This document shows, piece after piece, positions 1 to 9,992 of a DNA stretch of 25,569 nucleotides. A program made the translations under genes and the position numbers. The notes beneath the pieces are model-generated. The model was not told where the DNA came from and did not search any database. It worked only from the letters and a program-made list of their open reading frames with translations. The first letter of the stretch is position 1. Each line of letters begins with the position of its first letter. The DNA comes from Mucidula mucida (taxonomy: Eukaryota; Basidiomycota; Agaricomycetes; Agaricales; Physalacriaceae), in NCBI GenBank assembly GCA_015501055.1, contig JADNYV010000487.1, positions 1-25,569 of the forward strand, written 5' to 3'.

Positions 1-1313
1 TACGAGTACGGCACACGGGACACTACAAACGAGGTTCTTGGAATCCTCAAGGGCGTATCGGAGAAATGGGAGAGTCTTGATGCTGAATGGTACGCTGGTC
101 CGGCTGATAACCCCACGCTGACCGAATGGCTACACAATTTGGAGCATGGGAAACTACCCGTCTTGAAGCGCCTGGCTATGAGGATCCACACGTATGAAGC
201 CGCCCTATCCCTCTCCCCCAAGTCCATTACAGCATTCGCATCCGCACCGTGCTTGACGAGCGTATCTATCGTCCTCCAACACAATGGACACTGACAACCA
301 TTCTCCCCCCAGCGACAATAACTTTGATTTCATTTCACTTCCATATCGGCAGCTTCTTGATTTCCACTGCGTTGAGATCTATGCTCCTGCCTCGCAATGG
401 CCCGAAACGCGCTTCATTCGTCGGAAATTCTTCGACATGCTGGATGTCGCGGCCGTTCCAAACCTCCGGACATTTTCTTACGCGCTTGAGCCGAGTAATG
501 TTTTCGTAGGCACCGGAATGCCTGAGAGGAGTGCTGTAGGTCGAATCGTCCACTGTGGTGTGGTCAAGCTGGGTGTCTGTCATCCCGATATTCTTGAGCG
601 CTATGCATTTCCCGCTCTGGCGGATCTCTCCGTCGGCGATCCCAATTCATGCGCAGGAACTCAATATCCCTCGAGACGTTGTCTCTCGTTAATTCCATGC
701 TAGTCGTCTCGGGCAGCGCATTGACCACACTTCGACTATTCGGCGTAGTTTTGGACGATTATTTCCTCTCCATAGTGAGGCTTTCAAAGAATCTCGAAGT
801 TCTCGAGGTCGGGATATTTAGCTGGTCCGATCTGCCGGGGCAGGACACGGTTCTTCAATCTTTTTCCAAGAGTTGACAATGGCAAGCTCGTCCCAGTTTG
901 ACCTCCTTCCTGTTCTTCGATGCCTTCGAATCAAACTGTCATTGGGTAATACTGACGGTTGGACGCCCCACTCGGGGACCTGTGTTCCTCAAATTGGATT
1001 CGCAAACGCCACACTCGCACAGGCTGTCAAACTACGGCGTCGGCACCGGTCGCTGGACTTTTCGTTGACGCTAGAGGGTGGCGGGGTGGACACTTGGGAG
1101 CCGTTGGCCACATTGTGCAATCTTTGTGAGAGCGGGCTAGTTCAGCGAAAGGGCTATGCTGTTGAATATAGGGAAGGCGGAGAGTTTCTTGACCAGCTTG
1201 ACAATGAGTGGCACTCCAATGATGACTACTACTGCGAGCCTCAGCCCAAGCCATGTGTAGATTGTGCTAGACGCAAAGAGGATGAGGAGTTTTGGAGGGT
1301 GGGTGGGGTGTAG
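1..1313 (+). pseudogene. F-box/LRR-type protein, partial and frame-broken
   Basis: The reading enters from outside the window in frame 1 (open to 294), moves to frame 2 (about 284-650), back to frame 1 (649-873) and ends in frame 3 (stop at 1311-1313). The joined text has the leucine-rich pattern of the large Agaricomycete F-box/LRR family, for example the segments ALTTLRLFGVVLDD, LEVLEVGIFSW and LLPVLRCLRIKL, and an acidic C-terminus with Cys pairs. The F-box itself would lie upstream of base 1. Such proteins usually serve as substrate receptors of SCF ubiquitin ligases; that role is family knowledge only. The breaks near 650 and 873 each fit loss of one base. The first could be a frameshift or a 64-nt intron (249-312, GT..AG), but that intron would remove a typical repeat. 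It could be a pseudogene or a gene with assembly errors. Confidence 0.6.
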
Positions 1314-1464
1314 GTGTCATACGAAGCCAGAAGGGTTACATAGAGTGTTTTAGGGGAAAAGAATTGAATTACATTGTGTTGCTCAGTCGGGGCTCTCATA
1401 TTTCAACAAAAAAACCATGATACTGCTGCGGCAATGCAGCGTAACGGAAGCCGTCACTATGCGC

Positions 1465-1610
1465 AAACGAGGCGATCCGACAAGTTTGAGAGGAGGGATA
1501 GCTGATATAGAGGTACGTCTCCTGTATGCCTTGCATAGAATCATGTCTATGATGACAGCTATCAATCCCTATCGTCGTCGCAGTCACTTAGTTTCTGGGA
1601 TAGATCCATG
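1465..1610 (-). pseudogene. Relic of the cyclin-like gene
   Basis: This stretch resembles 9118-9260, which lies inside exon 2 of the cyclin-like gene, in the same orientation. Shared landmarks in the same order are a GGCGATCC block, GGAGGGATAGCTGA, ATAGAGG.ACGTCTCC and CGTCGTCGCA.TCACTT. The minus-strand translation is short and interrupted. Similarity fades on both sides, so only this core is called. It is a decayed duplicate of part of the gene at 8768-9926. Confidence 0.6.
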
Positions 1611-3572
1611 TCTACTCTTCCGACTGGTTGAAATTTCAATTGCGTCGTTTTCGTGTTAAGGCGATCAGTGCGAAGATTCACGACCGTTCTCGGTATCGTT
1701 TTCCTGCTGACTGGATGATAGATTCACGTCCAATACTTATGATCCGACTTTGCGAGGTTTCCGACTTTCTTCTCCAATCTGACATAGTGCCAGGCCGCAC
1801 AGCGGGATAGGGCTTCTACAACCAGGAAAACGATTCGGTTGGCATGGATACGGGAGTTTGATTCTAGGGGAGGCGCAGTGGCGGCTGTCCTCGCCGGACT
1901 GGCTTTTGGCCCAGATCAAAACTGGATCAAAAGGTGCGCATTTTCTCGTTAGCTCTGGCTCGTCACGGCATCACATACGGTACGTCTCGGTCCATGTCCG
2001 CAATATTGTTGATCTTATGGGTTCCATTAGTCGAGGCGGCGAATCAGCACCCGTTCAAACGACTCAAAGGACGGCATCACATCCTACCATTGCAATTCTC
2101 CTGGCGTATTTTGGCCTCGTCGGCCAGGCTTTTTTTCTGGAAAAAAGGTGCGAATACTGTATTCGTTCCAAATTTCACGTCCAATTGTAACTGATTTCGT
2201 CAGTCCAGCGGTCATATATTACAACAATTAAATGACGCTGGAACCGCTTCACTACGAACAATGTGTACCCCTTATGCCGTTGTCTGCTTCGGATATACAG
2301 ATGGATTAGGACGTTTGGCCTCGAAGGAATGTTTTTGAGGTACGTTACCTTGTTCTGTGTCTCATTTATTATCCTATTGGTATAAGAACGCGCTCAGAGC
2401 ATGTTAACACCGCCGTGCTTGCGATCCGAGCTTCTCGCGCAACGATAAATGGACGCCACATTTCGACTTTGGTCTCGGCTCGCCTGAATATCGATGGCGA
2501 CAGTTCGTCATCATTAGTATAAAAGCATCGTGTCCTCGCTGTCCGTTGCGTCGTACTTTCATGGGTCCAGCCTTTGTGTAATCGTGAACGCTGCCGCCAA
2601 TTTGGCTCTGACGGCGTTCACCGTTTCGGGACGTGTTGGTCTTGGTACGTTTCCTAATTCAACTTCTTCATAATACTAAGTGATTAAGTCAAGGTCTCAT
2701 ACGCGCATCGTTAGATAGCCCGCCGCTACGCACCCATTCCCGGCTTCGTGTTGCTGATTTCCAGTCACCCAACGCCACACTTCGGCACGACTGCTTGGAG
2801 ATTGACACTCTTCTTCTCCTACAAACTGTTGCTATTTACGGGCAACGTCTTTTGGCTTCACGTAGAGGAAGATGCGCTACGTTCAACATTCGGGTTTGCG
2901 CCTTGGTTTTTTGATCTTTAACGGAGCTAACTCATTTGTCGCGAGTATTCAAAGGGCTCTGATTTTGCCGTGAGGTGCATCGTGTAGCGGTGGTTTCGAA
3001 TTTGTTTAGATAACTTTGGCTGGAGGACACTCCTGGCGCAGGGAACGGAGGGCCGGGACACTGCGGGATGGAGCTTTCATTCGCTGCTATACATTACGTT
3101 TGTGTAGAACTCTATGTACATGTTGCTGCTACGTACTGGAATATGAGAATGATGCCGTTAAAGCGTCAAGAGGCAGAGGTTACAGCTTTGCTCCACGTGA
3201 TAGCCGTTCAATGATGCAAAGCGCGCTGGAAGCATCGGTACAGCAGAGACCGCTTGCTGCTTCCCACATGACGAGTGGATGCACACAAGATGCTGTAGAT
3301 AGCCTTCTGAGCAGGCAAACACATCAACCGACGACACTCTCCATCTTACCTCGTCTTGATAAAAGACAAGTCGGAAGCAGACTCGTACTTGGCACCAGCT
3401 CGTCCGCCCACCCACAGATGGGTGTAGATTTCTCCGGGTGCATGATACTACGACGTGGATAATTATCGCACGCAGACGGAAAGGTGGCTCACAAGCCCAA
3501 GTACCGTAGTGACCATTCGGTAACCGGAAAGCCACTGTCCGACGAACGTCCAATATGTATTCATCATCATAC
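1611..3572. other. Long stretch with no recognisable gene
   Basis: No open frame here has a familiar domain or convincing splice structure. A TATA-like TATAAAAG occurs near 2519, and a plus-strand open stretch near 2740-2910 looks mildly coding but has no start or known motif. ORFs between 3016 and 3706 overlap on both strands and show no domain. It may be more decayed duplicate DNA. Confidence 0.4.
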
Positions 3573-3856
3573 TCACAACTTCGCCGCCTGCAGCACATAC
3601 TCACTCGCACTCGCCCTCGACTTGACTTTGTCGACATCCGCCCTCGTGACACCTCTACAGACACACGCATGATTATACCCCAGCCTGTCCCTTCCATCCT
3701 CTCCACCCTCCCTCCAAAACTCGGGCCTCCTCAACAGCGACACCACCACGGCCCCACCCAAGCCCAGATTATGCACCAGCCCGTACTTGCCGCGGGGATT
3801 ACCCGAGGGGAAGAGCCCCGGAGCTTGCATCGGACCAGCCCAATTTCTCAATTGCA

Positions 3857-3906
3857 CTAGGAAGAAGAGGTGAGGAAGAGGGAGGGAAGGGATAGGGACG
3901 ACGTAC
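3857..3906 (-). other. Intron in thiolase gene
   Basis: The donor GTACGT interrupts a Met codon (A|TG) and the acceptor is CCTAG. Splicing joins GLGMHFYIT to MQLRNWAGPMQAPGLF in frame, as expected for fungal members. Length is 50 nt with a pyrimidine-rich 3' part. Confidence 0.8.
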
Positions 3907-4078
3907 TCGTGATGTAGAAATGCATACCGAGTCCCGTCGCCCCGAGTGGATGACCCTTTGCTTCGAGTCCGCCACTAGGGTTAATGACGTATTTCCCGCC
4001 ATACGTGTTGTCGCCGCGCCTCACCATATCAACTGCGCCGCCATCGGGACAGAGACGCAGCGCGTCATACGTCACCAG

Positions 4079-4123
4079 CTATACGGCGCGTCAGATGAGG
4101 ATATAACCAAAACTGAAGCTTAC
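4079..4123 (-). other. Intron in thiolase gene
   Basis: The donor GTAAGC follows codons for SNE and the acceptor ATAG precedes [11 protein letters not shown]. Removing 45 nt joins the family-typical NELVTYDAL text in frame. Confidence 0.8.
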
Positions 4124-4746
4124 CTCATTGGAAGCAAAGCAATCGTGCAACTCGACGACACCGACATCGTCCCTGCTCGCATTGGCCTCCTCAAACACCT
4201 TGTCAGCACACTTGCGAGACATGCCATAACCGACAATATCCATCGCATCTCCCTTGTAGGCCGACAGTGTATCCGTCATCAACGCACTCGCCACAATCTC
4301 AATCGCCTGATTCTCCAGTCCATGCTTCCTGACAAACGCCTCGTCCGCCACGATACAGCACGCCGCGCCGTCCGACGTTGGACTGCACATATACACCGTC
4401 AGCTGATCCGTAATCTTCTTCCCGTGAGACCGAGCGCGTAGAGGGATCGCTGGGGATATCTGAGTATTTGAATCCTGGCCAGCCGTGGAATCACCATAGC
4501 AGTACCCAACGCTCGCTAGCTCGACCTCGTCGTACGTGATCCCAGCGTCTAGCAACGCTTTTGTCGCAGCCTCAAGACCCATCTGCGAAATGTATCAGCG
4601 TTGTCCGATTTGCATCCATGGATGAGCATACATCTTCCGTCGTCCGCTTTGCCCTAGGCGAGCACACCAGTTTTTAAACGCACCTTTATAAACGCCGTAC
4701 ATCACCCGCCGATGATGAATACACGTCGCCCTTTGCTTTCGCTCAT

Positions 4747-5194
4747 GGTGGTAGAAGATGCGGGGTGGTCATGGGTTCGCTATTCGGCTACTATGAAAAC
4801 CGGTCTGTTAACACGCTTTTCTACGACCTACAAAGATGAGCGTGTAAGCCTTCTGGAGGTGCGACACCGTGTTAGACATACCTCGCGACGCGTACTCCCC
4901 AACATAGCTCCATGGCGGCAATTCCCACAAGACGTGTCGGTATGCGCGTTCTCTTCACCATGTGACCAAGAAAAAGGACAAAGGGGCGCGCGTCCGTCCT
5001 CACAAGCAAGTTTCAGACGTAGGCGAGTCAACTGTCGTTTGAACTTTATACCGATGATGGAGGAAGCCAAGTGTGACGTCATCCTCTTTACTCTCCTACT
5101 CTGACTGTACTGCAGCTTGCTTGGATCTGGGTGTCAAATGCAGGCATTTTATTGTGCTCCGTAATCCTTCCATCTATCACCGCTTATGTGGCTG
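4747..5194. other. Intergenic, nothing recognised
   Basis: This interval lies between the 5' end of the thiolase remnant and the F-box relic. Short ORFs exist on both strands without known domains. Confidence 0.4.
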
Positions 5195-5935
5195 GCCAGC
5201 TTACCACGACAGTCCAAGTCAGGTAGATACATTCCACCCTCGGAGAACAAACAGCGTATCCTATAGCTCGTCTTCCCTTCGACACTCTTGTCGACACCTT
5301 CGACGTCGCGATGCATCCCATCAGCCTCTCTCTCACGTTTGTTCCTCCTGGTCTCCGTCCGCTCCTGTCCTTTGGTCCATCGTCGTCATCATCTTGACGC
5401 GCACCGGAAATATCTGTAGCGATCCAAGCGTCATTAGCCGCGCGAGGATAATTGCCACGGTGACCCGAATGACTTGTGCGTCAGCTTGTGCAAGAGTCAT
5501 ACCGGCGATGGCGCGTTGTTCACTCTGAAATGAACGTCAACACTTCCGGAGCGTTCGTGGAGGCGCTTCTTTATATGGGACTGTACGACATAGTGTTTTA
5601 TGATTTAGACCAAAAGGCTCTAGTTACAGGTTCAATCTCCGAATCTTGAAAAGGCAGATTCTCGCGACATAGATGATAGACCTCTCGGCTACTTAGCTCA
5701 TCAGGTGAGAAAACCTTCCGATTCTCTGTGTTGCCCCTTGGTAAATTACTGGGGAGTGATGTATCGCTATGCTGACTCCAACCCACCCTTACTTTCCCTT
5801 TCGTCTCCCAAAACCGCGCCATCTCTCCGTTCAGAGTCATAGTATATCCTGGGCGTTCCTGATTGCCGGCACCAGAGAAACATCTTCCACAAGTCTTGGC
5901 TGCGCGTGTGCTTTTTTTGAACGCCATGCAGCCGC
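5195..5935 (+). pseudogene. Relic copy of the intact F-box gene at 13188-14716
   Basis: The sequence follows the coding strand of the minus-strand F-box gene for most of this interval. It starts with the exon 1 end and intron (CCAGGTAG versus TCAGGTAG), continues with CTCGTCTTCCCTTCGACACT and LSHVCSSW..SAPVLWS, then GATCCAAGCGTCAT, GATGGCGCGTTGTTCACT, CTTCCG.TTCTCT, GGAAGTGATGTAT and CGCCATCTCTCCGTT. Many small indels and stop codons break every frame. The copy retains the intron, so it comes from DNA duplication, not a processed transcript. A 109-residue minus-strand ORF here is a shadow. Age cannot be judged without alignment, but nucleotide identity is still clearly visible by eye. Confidence 0.8.
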
Positions 5936-5999
5936 TTGTAATCGAGACGAACAGGTTTGCCTGGATGCCGGGTTGAATATTACGGCCAGGACGCCACGC

Positions 6000-6460
6000 T
6001 GACTGTCATGGCGGTCACACGCACGAAGACTTGTGTAAGCAACCGTATTCCCTCGTTCACGAGTTTCTCATACAAGCATCGACTACCTCCCAGCGACGAG
6101 GCCTTCGACTTGTTCTACTTTGAAAGATTGACTGGAACACGATCTTCTTTGCGTGGTGCATGCTGTTGATTGTCGCGCGGATTATCTTCTGACATATCTT
6201 GGACATATCGCGGTATTGTCACTAGACTGGAATCGGCGCTATGATATTCTCTTGACCAGGAAATACGTAGAGAGTCGCCGCTAAGACCGTCGACTGCTTC
6301 AATGTTTATAGGATCCTCGGAGTTGTTACCGTCAAATCTTCTATCGACAAAGTGGTCAAGTAGATCGCTTGAACCAAGTGGATGACGTTGTCGAGATCCT
6401 TAAATTCTCATCGTCGGTCGTCTCAAAAAGCATTACGAGAGCGTACTGTGTCCCGGGGTA
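6000..6460 (+). pseudogene. Relic copy of the multipass membrane-protein gene
   Basis: Blocks match 7540-8405 of the downstream gene in order: CGCTGACT.TCATGG (intron), GGCGGTCA, CACGAGTTTCTCA (intron), CGACTACCTCCC, CAGCGACGAGGC, TGGAACACGATCT.CTTTG, TTGATTGTCG.GCGGATTATCTTC, ACATATCGCGGTATTGTCACTA and finally the block near 6311 matching 8371. This copy lacks the solo LTR, so the LTR entered the other copy after duplication or was never in this lineage. All frames are closed by stops. It abuts the F-box relic with only a few tens of bases between them. Confidence 0.75.
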
Positions 6461-7043
6461 GCGCTGTTATTTGGGGCGCGAGCGGAGTAAAGTGCCTTGG
6501 TGTTCAATGTCGTCCGTCAAAGAGATGCATTATGTAATAATGATGACTGCCTCTTTCCGCCTTCGCTTCCCCTCCTTTCCAACATGATTGCTCGACGCAG
6601 GATGTGCACAGTACAACCCCACAGCGTTGAATCCAGTGGATAGCATATGACTTGCGCACTTGATCCTATTCTATTCTCCTGTAACGGCGCATTTGAAAGC
6701 GAAAGCCGATCAACATCTCCCGGCGAAGACACTTTGCCTGCTCCAACCCGACACGCCTTACAAGGAACAGATCTAAAGACTTGACATCCCATCATCAAAT
6801 GATGCCTCGCTTCCTGGACGATTCTTATCGATGAACCGGCTAAAAATGCCCAGCTTGACATCAAGGCTTGATGTGTACACACGCAATTCATTGGAGTACT
6901 GCAAGGGAAACATAGACCTTTCCTCAACTGATGATCATTCACCGTTCTTCTAGTCGCCTCCGGAGACTGGCTTTCTCCCGGTCCCTCGCGTAATCCTGAT
7001 ATAAGCACGGCTCGTGGGGAAAAGTACTCACACTTCCCTGATC
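6461..7043. other. Intergenic, upstream of membrane-protein gene
   Basis: This stretch holds the presumed promoter of the gene starting at 7044. A 163-residue minus-strand ORF shows no recognisable domain and is not called. Confidence 0.4.
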
Positions 7044-7838
7044 ATGTCCACCAATGATGCGCAACCGCTCTCCGAGCAATACGGGTTGGACGAGGCAGGC
7101 GTCAAATACGTCCTCTCCACAACGCTCAATGCATGGGTTCTCGAGATCTTTTGCTACCGTCTATACTGCGATATACATTCTTTCAATGTATCAAATTCGT
7201 ACGCCTCTCCCTACGGTCTTTCCGTGCATGATTCCTCATGTCATCGTAATCAGTGCTCATATCGCGCCAGAGAGTCGTCTTCAACAGGCAGCGAAAAGCT
7301 TTAGCCGGCACAATTACGCTCCTCTGGGCCATCTTGACCATGCGCGTGGGCTGTGTATGGCATTTTGTCAACGCCACATTCATTGATGCAGCTGCCACTC
7401 GAGAGGACGAGTTTGTGTGGATGTACGGTCCTCGTGGACCCGCACGGGTTGAAACATTCGGATCAGTCACCTTGTTCGCGATGATACTTGTCGCCGATTT
7501 GATTATGGTCAGTACGCCATGCTCTTTCTAATCAGCTATGAACGCTGACTATCATGGGTAGATTTGGCGGTCATTGGCAATATACGCACGCAGATGGACC
7601 GCAGTTATCCTCCCGTTACTCACCATGACCACAGGCTTGGGTAGGCAATCGTAATTAATGCTTCACGAGTTTCTCACGAGCCCGGAGCGTACAGCCGCGG
7701 TCAGCATACAACTCAGCCTCGACTACCTCCCCGCTCCCAGCGACGAGGCTTTCGAAGTCGGAGATATTCCTTTACTGTGGAAGATCGAGTGGAACACGAT
7801 CTACTTTGCCATGATCGTCGCGACAAACTCCCTGTGCA

Positions 7839-7843
7839 CCGTC
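7839..7843. repeat. Target-site duplication, left copy
   Basis: CCGTC immediately precedes the 5' TG of the solo LTR and is repeated at 8045-8049. Confidence 0.85.
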
Positions 7844-8044
7844 TGTTAGATTCCCAGGCAAGCCGACGTTCCCGAGGTTGCGCATGATCCGGCGCGCCTC
7901 GTTAGTCAGCATGACCTGCCCGACTGTTCTCCTAGATTCTCCCGTTTCTTCTTACTCATGGACATCCTCTTATGGACACTTATGTAGAACATTCTAGTAT
8001 GTAGCAGTAGTATAAAAGCCTCTTTTCTACTTATCTCTCCGACA
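7844..8044 (+). mobile_element. Solo LTR of an LTR retrotransposon, 201 bp
   Basis: The insertion starts TGTTAGATTCCC and ends CTCTCCGACA, so it has the TG...CA termini of LTRs. It is flanked by a perfect 5-bp target-site duplication, CCGTC at 7839-7843 and CCGTC at 8045-8049. It contains TATAAAAG at 8011-8018, as expected for an LTR promoter in this orientation. Removing it and one CCGTC restores an uninterrupted frame reading LCTV then LIVGRIIFLIGW, exactly the expected membrane helix. No second LTR or internal retroelement sequence is adjacent, so it is the product of LTR-LTR recombination. Confidence 0.88.
8011..8018 (+). promoter_or_regulatory. TATA box inside the solo LTR
   Basis: TATAAAAG lies 26 nt before the LTR's 3' end and would be the retroelement's own core promoter. 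It could still fire transcripts into the downstream half of the broken membrane-protein gene; that is inference. Confidence 0.5.
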
Positions 8045-8049
8045 CCGTC
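8045..8049. repeat. Target-site duplication, right copy
   Basis: CCGTC immediately follows the 3' CA of the solo LTR and matches 7839-7843. Confidence 0.85.
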
Positions 8050-8767
8050 TTGATTGTCGGGCGGATTATCTTCCTCATCGGGTGGCGCCCAGCTCTGAAG
8101 ACATATCGCGGTATTGTCACTATCATATTGGAATCAGCGCTGTTATATTCCGGGTGCATTCATCATTCGTATTGGCATGGTCACATCTCTTGACGAGGAT
8201 AGCTGGAACAGCTCGTCTTATATGTGGACGCTTTGCTTCCTTCAATAACTGTACGTACTACTACTCGTGCTATATCGAAACACTGCATTAACCTGTGCGG
8301 TAGTGCCTTGCCCCGACTCTGGTTATCGTTCTGGTACTGGCAGGTCACAGCACCCCTCCTGTTACACACGTCAATCCTCCAAGTTCTCTACCGTCAAAGG
8401 CAGTTCCCGAAGGAACATCGGACTCTAGAGTGCATTTTGCGAGCGTCAATCCGAGTTCACCTGATCTGGAGAGGAATCTGGACGAGTCTTACGAACTGAG
8501 CATCGTTTCGCGAGATGACTCCGATGTAAAGAAAGTCATTGCCATGTAAATTGTCTCCAGAAATGACAGGCGCCACGGAAAATCGTCCATACGATAGTAC
8601 ACTCTCGGTCTTTTGGAAGAGCTAAAAGGTTGTGTAGTAGGACGATATGTATTAAGGTGTCAATAGTTTTAAGGTTGGAATGTATCGAAGGCTTTGTGAA
8701 GTGCGACAGAAGATAATTACACACGACGCGTCAACAACGTGTAAACGAACATCGACAAAGGCGCGCG

Positions 8768-9926
8768 TCAATCCGACACCATTCTCTCAACATTCTCCAA
8801 GCAGCGATCTAACCAGCTCCTCCAAAATGTTGCGTCGCGTTCCTTCGACGTCTGCACAAACTCAGCCTCGCCCTCCGCAGCCATAGCCTCGAGCTCAAGC
8901 AAATCAATCTCAATTTCTCGCCTCGGCTGAGGCTGAAATATATGCAGCACCGGCTCGGGACGAGAACAAATCGAAGCCGATGACGAAGGTGCTCTTTTGA
9001 CTTCCGGCCGACGCCGCTGTGAGTCTGCGTGCTTGAAATCGTCTAGGAAGACCGGTGCTTTGTGCGAGGGAGATAACGACACTAGATTGGACAGGCTGAG
9101 GTCGCAGCCAAGAGGCGAGAGCGGCGATCCACATCTGGGAGCGGGGAGGAGGGATAGCTGACATAGAGGGACGTCTCCGTCTGGTGATGCGTACCTCGCG
9201 TGATGGAGGAACGTGTCAACAACGACTGCCATATCCCGGTCGTCGCAATCACTTTGTGGTATAGGAAGGTCAAAATCCAGGAGATCCGTGTGGAATTCAT
9301 TCCACTCTTCCTCGCTCAACTGCACCGTTCCCGTAGACGGAGATACTGTGCTATTTGCGATATTTTGTTTTATCTGAGAGTACTCGGTGAATTTCTTGAA
9401 CCCGACGAGGCTCATTCTGTATCAAGGAAACATTAGCTTGACATGGAGAGGAAGCGTTAAAAACTCACTTCTCTGTAAGCGCCATTCTATCTTGGACAGG
9501 CTCATCGTCAGACCCGCAGGTGGTTTCGAGTGCAATAATGAATAGCACCCGCAGGAGTAGGATGAGCTCCTCGGCGCCTTGTGGATCCTCATTCGTAAGG
9601 TCTATGAATTCGACGTGCGAGAAAAAGCGGTCCAGGAAGACGATCATGTGGAAGAGCATGAAGGGCGTCTGACGTTTGAATACGATGAGCTGGTATACAG
9701 CTTTGAAGATAGTATCATAATGCGCAGAGAATACAAGATCACTGCAGACACGATCAATCAGAACGCTTGAAAAGAGAGTGTGTGAGAGCGGGACGTACAG
9801 AGTCTGGGAATCGCTCTGAACATCGACCCCAGAGGCTATAAACAACACCAGGGCACTAATAAAGGTGCTAAGTGCCATAACGCAGCTATGATGATCCATC
9901 GTGTACGGCGAGCATTGAGTGGCCAT
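8768..9926 (-). CDS. Cyclin-box-like protein, two exons, intact
   Basis: Exon 1 is 9926-9469 and exon 2 is 9416-8768; the 52-nt intron has donor GTGAGT and acceptor ATACAG. Splicing gives a 368-residue protein with no break. Residues about 48-140 resemble the N-terminal cyclin fold of Agaricomycete cyclin-like proteins: TPFMLFHMIVFLDR sits where these have a helix ending in Y/L-D-R, and LLRVLFIIALETT..SD sits where they have the RVFLxALIxASKYxxD helix. EEWNEFHTDLLDFDLPIP matches the usual helix before LDxDL. The remainder is acidic, Ser/Pro-rich and probably disordered, ending FWRSWLDRCLENVERMV. If correct it would bind a Pho85-type or other CDK, but the classical Lys/Glu contacts are not evident. 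The ATG at 9926 was chosen because a TATA element lies about 60 nt upstream. Confidence 0.6.
9417..9468 (-). other. Intron in cyclin-like gene
   Basis: GTGAGT donor, GCTAAT branch-like motif and ATACAG acceptor, 52 nt. Removal keeps the frame (TEK then MSLVGF). Confidence 0.85.
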
Positions 9927-9982
9927 TGTATGTAGTGGAGCAAAAGAGGGCGCGTCGTGTTCCGCAGAAAAGAGCCAGTGGT

Positions 9983-9992
9983 CTTATATATG
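9983..9992 (-). promoter_or_regulatory. TATA box of cyclin-like gene
   Basis: On the minus strand the sequence reads ATATATAAGA, 57-66 nt upstream of the ATG at 9926, a normal spacing for a fungal core promoter. GGCGCG-type motifs also occur at 9948 and 10039. Confidence 0.55.

Larger units (their letters stand above)
3573..4746 (-). pseudogene. SCP-2-type peroxisomal thiolase, internally deleted
   Basis: The family (sterol-carrier-protein-X type 3-ketoacyl-CoA thiolase) cleaves 3-ketoacyl-CoA in peroxisomal beta-oxidation. Family hallmarks are present: [75 protein letters not shown] and LVHNLGLGGAVVVSLLRRP. The C-terminus is AKL, a type 1 peroxisomal targeting signal. Exons run 4582-4124, 4078-3907 and 3856-3573, with introns 4123-4079 (45 nt) and 3906-3857 (50 nt, donor GTACGT). 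The first exon starts at ATG 4746 (MSESKGRRVFIIG) but breaks at once, and the joining N-terminal sequence is degraded. Between DSTAGQ and KKITDQLT, roughly 150-190 residues expected in this family are missing, including the NNNC segment with the nucleophilic cysteine. A working thiolase is therefore not encoded, unless the gap is an assembly collapse. Confidence 0.8.
7044..8549 (+). pseudogene. Multipass (about 7-TM) membrane protein of an Agaricomycete family, disrupted
   Basis: It starts at ATG 7044 with MSTNDAQPLSEQYGLDEAG, then hydrophobic segments: YTAIYILSMYQIR, GTITLLWAILTMRVG, FGSVTLFAMILVADLIM, WTAVILPLLTM, IYFAMIVATNSLCTV and LIVGRIIFLI. A hydrophilic tail ends at TAA 8547-8549. Proposed introns are 7253-7304 (52 nt), 7508-7561 (54 nt, branch-like GCTGAC) and 7641-7694 (54 nt). 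I recognise the arrangement from unnamed Agaricomycete membrane proteins; function is unknown. Damage: a frame break near 7155 before VYTAIYI, a 201-bp solo LTR at 7844-8044, and further frame loss after about 8180, where ITRIAGTARLI and the C-terminal tail lie in different frames. It is clearly non-functional as read. Confidence 0.75.

Noticed and set aside
249..312. 64-nt intron in the left F-box gene
   Set aside because: It would fix the frame but delete an expected leucine-rich segment (LTSVSIVLQHNG); kept only as an alternative.
3158..3706. 182-residue minus-strand ORF
   Set aside because: No domain, Arg/Ser/Val-rich shadow composition, and it overlaps the thiolase 3' end.
3920..4441. 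173-residue plus-strand ORF
   Set aside because: Antisense shadow of the thiolase exons, which carry family motifs and splice sites.
5598..5927. 109-residue minus-strand ORF
   Set aside because: It lies antisense over the F-box relic, whose nucleotide match to 13188-14716 explains the sequence.
7836..8050. Insertion with an 8-bp duplication CACCGTCT, as for a hAT transposon
   Set aside because: No terminal inverted repeats. The TG...CA ends with a 5-bp CCGTC duplication explain the same bases and restore the frame exactly.
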